From contig NZ_SEWE01000003.1 of NCBI RefSeq assembly GCF_004167665.1, forward strand, positions 1-64,000: a stretch of 64,000 nt of DNA, in the 5' to 3' direction. A program made the translations under genes and the position numbers. Source of the DNA: Hymenobacter persicinus. Its GTDB lineage: Bacteria > Bacteroidota > Bacteroidia > Cytophagales > Hymenobacteraceae. The notes under the pieces are model-generated. The model did no database searches. It was not told the DNA's origin and was given only the letters and a program-made list of their open reading frames with translations. Shown here piece after piece: positions 61,327-64,000 of the stretch (position 1 is its first letter; the number at the start of each line of letters is the position of its first letter).

Positions 61327-61454
61327 GCGAAATGGTGAAGTTGTAAAATGGTGCGGTAGTGCTTCAAGGATTTAGTGAGTCGTTCTGCCGGCGCATGTAG
61401 CGCAGCCAGCGCAACAATTCGCTACCTCACGGAGGCACTATATCACCCTACCGC
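61327..61454. repeat. Octamer-phased inverted repeat element (locus 2)
   Basis: Left: seven consecutive 8-base units from 61327 to 61382 (GCGAAATG, GTGAAGTT, GTAAAATG, GTGCGGTA, GTGCTTCA, AGGATTTA, GTGAGTCG). Right: five inverted units from 61415 to 61454 (inverse of GCGGTAGG, GTGATATA, GTGCCTCC, GTGAGGTA, GCGAATTG). The last unit lies within the final codons of pdxJ. The core (61390-61414) resembles that of the element at 62758. Confidence 0.8.
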
Positions 61455-62161
61455 AGCTGCCGCTTGTAGAGCTGGACGGTGTTTTCGAGGCCCAGGTACA
61501 GCGCGTCGCAGATCAGGGCGTGGCCAATGCTAACCTCGGCCAGGCCGGGTAAGTTCTGCTTGAGGTAAGCCAGGTTGTCGAGGTCCAGGTCGTGGCCGGC
61601 GTTGAGGCCCAGGCCCAGCTGCCCGGCTAAAACGGCCGCGGCGCGGTAGGGCTCGATGGCCGTAGCCGGGTCGGTGGGGTAGAGGCGGGCGTAGTCTTCG
61701 GTGTAGAGCTCAATCCGGTCGGTGCCGGTACCCACGGCCGCTTTCACCATGGCCAGGTCCGGGTCGAGGAAGATGCTGACCCGGCAGCCCAGGCTCTTGA
61801 GCTCGGTCACAATGCCGGTCAGATAAATCTGGTGGCGCACGGTGTCCCAGCCGGCGTTGGAGGTAATGGCGTCGGGCGCGTCGGGCACGAGCGTGACCTG
61901 CTCGGGCCGCACCTCGCGCACCAACGCCAGAAACTCGGGCGTGGGGTTGCCCTCCACGTTGAGCTCGGTGCTGATAACGCGGCGCAGGTCGCGCACGTCC
62001 TGGAAGCGAATATGCCGCTCGTCAGGGCGCGGGTGCACCGTGATTCCCTCGGCGCCAAACCGCTCACAGTCAAGCGCGGCCTGTACTACGTCGGGGCGGT
62101 TGTGGCCGCGCGCATTCCGTAGCGTGGCTATTTTATTTATGTTTACGCTGAGTTTCGTCAT
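61448..62161 (-). CDS. pdxJ: Pyridoxine 5'-phosphate synthase
   Basis: 237 residues from the ATG at 62161, the usual PdxJ length; an upstream in-frame ATG at 62263 would add 34 residues. TIM barrel with [18 protein letters not shown] (N-terminus), [13 protein letters not shown] (about 39-51), [28 protein letters not shown] and [14 protein letters not shown]. It condenses 3-amino-2-oxopropyl phosphate with deoxyxylulose phosphate in de novo vitamin B6 synthesis. Deoxyxylulose phosphate also feeds the MEP pathway that uses IspF (13071-13550). The -7 element at 62203 sets the leader at about 35 bases. Confidence 0.97.
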   Translation of the reverse strand: MTKLSVNINKIATLRNARGHNRPDVVQAALDCERFGAEGITVHPRPDERHIRFQDVRDLRRVISTELNVEGNPTPEFLALVREVRPEQVTLVPDAPDAITSNAGWDTVRHQIYLTGIVTELKSLGCRVSIFLDPDLAMVKAAVGTGTDRIELYTEDYARLYPTDPATAIEPYRAAAVLAGQLGLGLNAGHDLDLDNLAYLKQNLPGLAEVSIGHALICDALYLGLENTVQLYKRQLR

Positions 62162-62202
62162 GATCAAAGGCGAAATTAAGGGCCTCACCCGGCCCCGCGG
62201 GT

Positions 62203-62210
62203 CAAAGTTA
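62203..62210 (-). promoter_or_regulatory. -7 promoter element of pdxJ
   Basis: On the minus strand TAACTTTG, a perfect TAnnTTTG match. It lies between the two candidate ATGs (62161 and 62263) and supports the shorter protein. Confidence 0.65.
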
Positions 62211-62289
62211 CGTTCCTGGGGCGAAGAAGGTGCCGTCCTGCTTCGGGCCGACCCGTCATTCATTTACCTCGTTACTTAAGCCCCCGATT

Positions 62290-62754
62290 ATGGCTCTGAA
62301 AGAAACCATCGACGCCGACATCAAGAAAGCCATGCTGGCCAAGGACAAGGTGCGCCTGCTCACGCTGCGCAGCATCAAGTCCCAGATTCTGCTGGCCGAA
62401 ACGGCCGAAGGAGCCCACGGCGCCGCCCTGACCTCTGACGCCGAAATCAAGCTGCTCACCAAAGCCGCCAAGCAGCGCCGCGAAGCCGCCGAAACCTACC
62501 AGAAGCAGTTCCGCTCCGACTTGGAGGAAACCGAGCTGGCCGAGCTGGCCATTATCGAGGAATACCTGCCCCAGCAGATGTCGGAAGCCGACATCGTGGA
62601 GCATGTGGTGGGCATCATCCAGCGCGTGGGCGCCACCGGTCCCTCCGACCTGGGCAAGGTGATGGGCGTGGCTGCCCGGGAGCTGGCTGGCCAGGCCGAC
62701 GGCCGCGTCATCTCGCAAGTTGTCAGCAACCTGCTCAACAACACGAATGTCTAA
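62290..62754 (+). CDS. GatB/YqeY domain-containing protein
   Basis: 154 residues from the ATG at 62290. Helical YqeY-type protein: ALKETIDADIKKAMLAKDK (early), LRSIKSQILLAE, a YLPQQMSEADI segment near 100 and the tail domain TGPSDLGKVMGVAARELAGQADGRVISQVV, the same fold as the tail of GatB that contacts tRNA. Its stand-alone role is not established. Divergent from pdxJ across 128 bp; the stop lies 3 bp before the octamer repeat at 62758. Confidence 0.92.
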   Translation: MALKETIDADIKKAMLAKDKVRLLTLRSIKSQILLAETAEGAHGAALTSDAEIKLLTKAAKQRREAAETYQKQFRSDLEETELAELAIIEEYLPQQMSEADIVEHVVGIIQRVGATGPSDLGKVMGVAARELAGQADGRVISQVVSNLLNNTNV

Positions 62755-62757
62755 CTG

Positions 62758-62876
62758 GTGAAATAGGGGGAAGGTGAACTTGTGAACTTGATGTTTAGGC
62801 GGCACCAGTGGCGCAGATAGCGCAAAACCACGCCGCTGGAACGTCAACTCACTATTTAACCATCTCACCATTTCAC
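62758..62876. repeat. Octamer-phased inverted repeat element (locus 3)
   Basis: Left, 62758-62789: GTGAAATA, GGGGGAAG, GTGAACTT, GTGAACTT. Right, 62845-62876: inverse of GTGAAATG, GTGAGATG, GTTAAATA, GTGAGTTG. The units are in one phase in each arm with no gaps. The core at 62801-62825 matches 61390-61414 at 19 of 25 bases. It fills the space between the YqeY-like and CvpA-like genes. Confidence 0.85.
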
Positions 62877-62887
62877 CACCTCCCCGC

Positions 62888-63409
62888 ATGACCGGCTTCG
62901 ACATTCTGCTGCTGCTGCCGCTAGGGGTGGGGGCCGTGAAGGGCTTCCGCCGCGGACTGGTGCTGGAAGTAGCTTCGCTGCTAGCCTTCGTGCTGGGCGC
63001 CGTGGGCGGGCTGGCTCTGCTCAACGACGCCATTCCCCTGGTGCGCCACTACGTCGGCGACGCCTTTGGGGCGCTGCCGCTGGTGTCGTTCCTGCTCGTA
63101 TTCGTGGGTATCACCTGGGGCGTGCACCTGCTGGGCGGCGTCATTAAAACTGCCGTGCACCTGACGCCCCTGGGCATGCTCGACCACCTGCTGGGCGGGG
63201 CGGCCGGGGCGCTGAAGTGGATTCTGGGGTTGAGCCTGCTGCTGCACGGCGTGGGGTTGGCCGGCCTAAAGCTGCTCTCGCCCCAGCTCGTGGCCGAGTC
63301 GCAGGTGCTGCCCCTGGTGCAGCAGGCCACGCCGGTGGCCCTGGAGGTGGTTGGGTTTGTGATGCCCTTTGCCGGCACGCTGCTGGAGCGGCTGCGCGGG
63401 GTTTTCTAG
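62888..63409 (+). CDS. CvpA family membrane protein
   Basis: 173 residues, four hydrophobic segments (about 5-15 then 25-45, 62-85, 100-122, 138-160). Opening TGFDILLLLPLGVGAVKGFRRG is the CvpA start pattern (xxD...GxxxGFxRG), and the PLGMLDHLLGGAAGALKWIL loop is typical. CvpA-type proteins are needed for colicin V production or membrane stress tolerance in other bacteria; the molecular role is unknown. Preceded by the octamer repeat; no clear promoter. Confidence 0.88.
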   Translation: MTGFDILLLLPLGVGAVKGFRRGLVLEVASLLAFVLGAVGGLALLNDAIPLVRHYVGDAFGALPLVSFLLVFVGITWGVHLLGGVIKTAVHLTPLGMLDHLLGGAAGALKWILGLSLLLHGVGLAGLKLLSPQLVAESQVLPLVQQATPVALEVVGFVMPFAGTLLERLRGVF

Positions 63410-63487
63410 GCCGACGCCAACTTTTTCGGTTCCCAACCCGAGTATCTACCAACCAAATGCCGTTAAGGGGTATCTGGTAAGTAGCCT

Positions 63488-64000
63488 ATGCAAGTACTGC
63501 TGCTCGACAACTTCGACTCCTTCACCTACAACCTGCTCGATTACCTCGAGCAGCTGGGCGTGCGTGCCCACGTGGTGCGCAACGACGTGCCGCTGGCGCA
63601 AATCGAACAGTTGGCCTTCGACGCGGTTGTGCTCTCGCCGGGCCCGGGCATTCCGGCGGCGGCCGGCAACCTGATGCCCGTCGTCGAGGCCTACCACGCG
63701 CGGCTGCCGGTGCTGGGCGTGTGTTTGGGGCACCAGGCCCTGGGCGAGTTTTTCGGCGCCCGCCTCACCCGGGCCGCCCGGCCCATGCACGGCAAGGTTT
63801 CGACCATCAGCTGCGCCATTGAGGACCCGCTGTTTGCCGGCCTGCCCGCTCGGATGGCCGTGACGCGCTACCATTCATTGGTGCTCAAAGAGTTGCCGCC
63901 CGTGCTCGAGCCATTGGCTTTCACCACCGACGAGCCCGGCGAACTGATGGCCTTCCGGCACCGTACGCTTCCAGTCTATGGCGTGCAGTTTCACCCGGAA
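63488..64000 (+). CDS. Class I glutamine amidotransferase, anthranilate/aminodeoxychorismate synthase component II (partial)
   Basis: 171 codons visible, running off the right edge; the family is about 190. MQVLLLDNFDSFTYNL opening, SPGPGIP oxyanion loop (about 50-56), nucleophile Cys in GVCLGHQALGEFFG (about 78-92) and the His-Glu pair in GVQFHPE as the last visible residues. It strips ammonia from glutamine for a chorismate-using partner (TrpE or PabB); which one cannot be decided without the following genes. The only gene cut at this edge. 78 bp after CvpA-like. Confidence 0.93.
   Translation, partial: MQVLLLDNFDSFTYNLLDYLEQLGVRAHVVRNDVPLAQIEQLAFDAVVLSPGPGIPAAAGNLMPVVEAYHARLPVLGVCLGHQALGEFFGARLTRAARPMHGKVSTISCAIEDPLFAGLPARMAVTRYHSLVLKELPPVLEPLAFTTDEPGELMAFRHRTLPVYGVQFHPE

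Noticed and set aside
1..64000. Prophage, transposon, integron or rRNA operon
   Set aside because: No integrase, transposase, terminase, capsid or rRNA sequence was found on either strand; only one tRNA is present.

Overview
The window looks like chromosomal DNA of a high-GC member of the Bacteroidota, most likely a Hymenobacter-like Cytophagales bacterium. The pointers are a MurF-alanine racemase fusion, DUF4834, DUF5686 and DUF4230 proteins, carboxypeptidase-regulatory-like domains on outer-membrane proteins, a very large secreted beta-helix/Ig-like protein, and promoters of the Bacteroidota type (TAnnTTTG at -7). No prophage, insertion sequence, CRISPR array or rRNA was seen. Most of the window is ordinary housekeeping, transport and envelope biology. 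High GC gives many long open frames opposite real genes; these were discarded.

Layout. 1-6381 (-): the first 2127 residues of a giant secreted repeat protein that runs off the left edge. 6.8-13.6 kb (-): a channel-like membrane protein, an orphan LutB-type iron-sulfur protein, two tandem M28 peptidases and IspF. 13.8-20.8 kb (+): a TetR-TolC-HlyD-RND efflux operon, followed by an ACP-like protein whose carrier serine is a threonine. 21.3-26.6 kb: small envelope and unknown genes (YkvA-like, NlpC/P60, HExxH-type protein, SDR, low-complexity membrane protein, PAP2). 26.7-32.7 kb (-): a probable haem uptake locus (ATPase, permease, binding lipoprotein, TonB-dependent receptor, small unknown protein). 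32.9-37 kb (+): NhaA, tRNA-Thr(CGT) on the other strand, two unknown membrane proteins, an FkbM-type methyltransferase and DUF4834. 37-45.7 kb: DUF5686 outer-membrane protein, EamA exporter, RecX, DUF4230, a PLP deaminase-type enzyme and a YfhO membrane protein. 46-50.8 kb (+): MurF-Alr fusion, an alpha/beta hydrolase lacking its nucleophile, and an OmpA lipoprotein. 50.9-58 kb: a CarboxypepD_reg-like protein, FeoAB, an RsmI-like methyltransferase, an alpha/beta hydrolase and a TPR histidine kinase. 58.2-61.3 kb (-): an mnmH-VOC-selD-membrane protein operon for tRNA 2-selenouridine. 61.4-64 kb: PdxJ, YqeY-like, CvpA-like and the start of a class I glutamine amidotransferase.

Themes. Metal and cofactor handling recurs: haem uptake, ferrous iron uptake, selenium activation, pyridoxal phosphate synthesis and use, and iron-sulfur protein.

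The least expected structure lies between genes. There are inverted arrays built of strictly phased 8-base units (three loci: 23570-23853, 61327-61454, 62758-62876) and 7-base units (two loci flanking the RsmI-like gene: 54445-54510, 55222-55297), plus one long inverted-repeat element of another type (29466-29563). The octamer arrays run into the 3' ends of the neighbouring genes. Several promoters sit so close to the start codon that the transcripts should be leaderless or nearly so.
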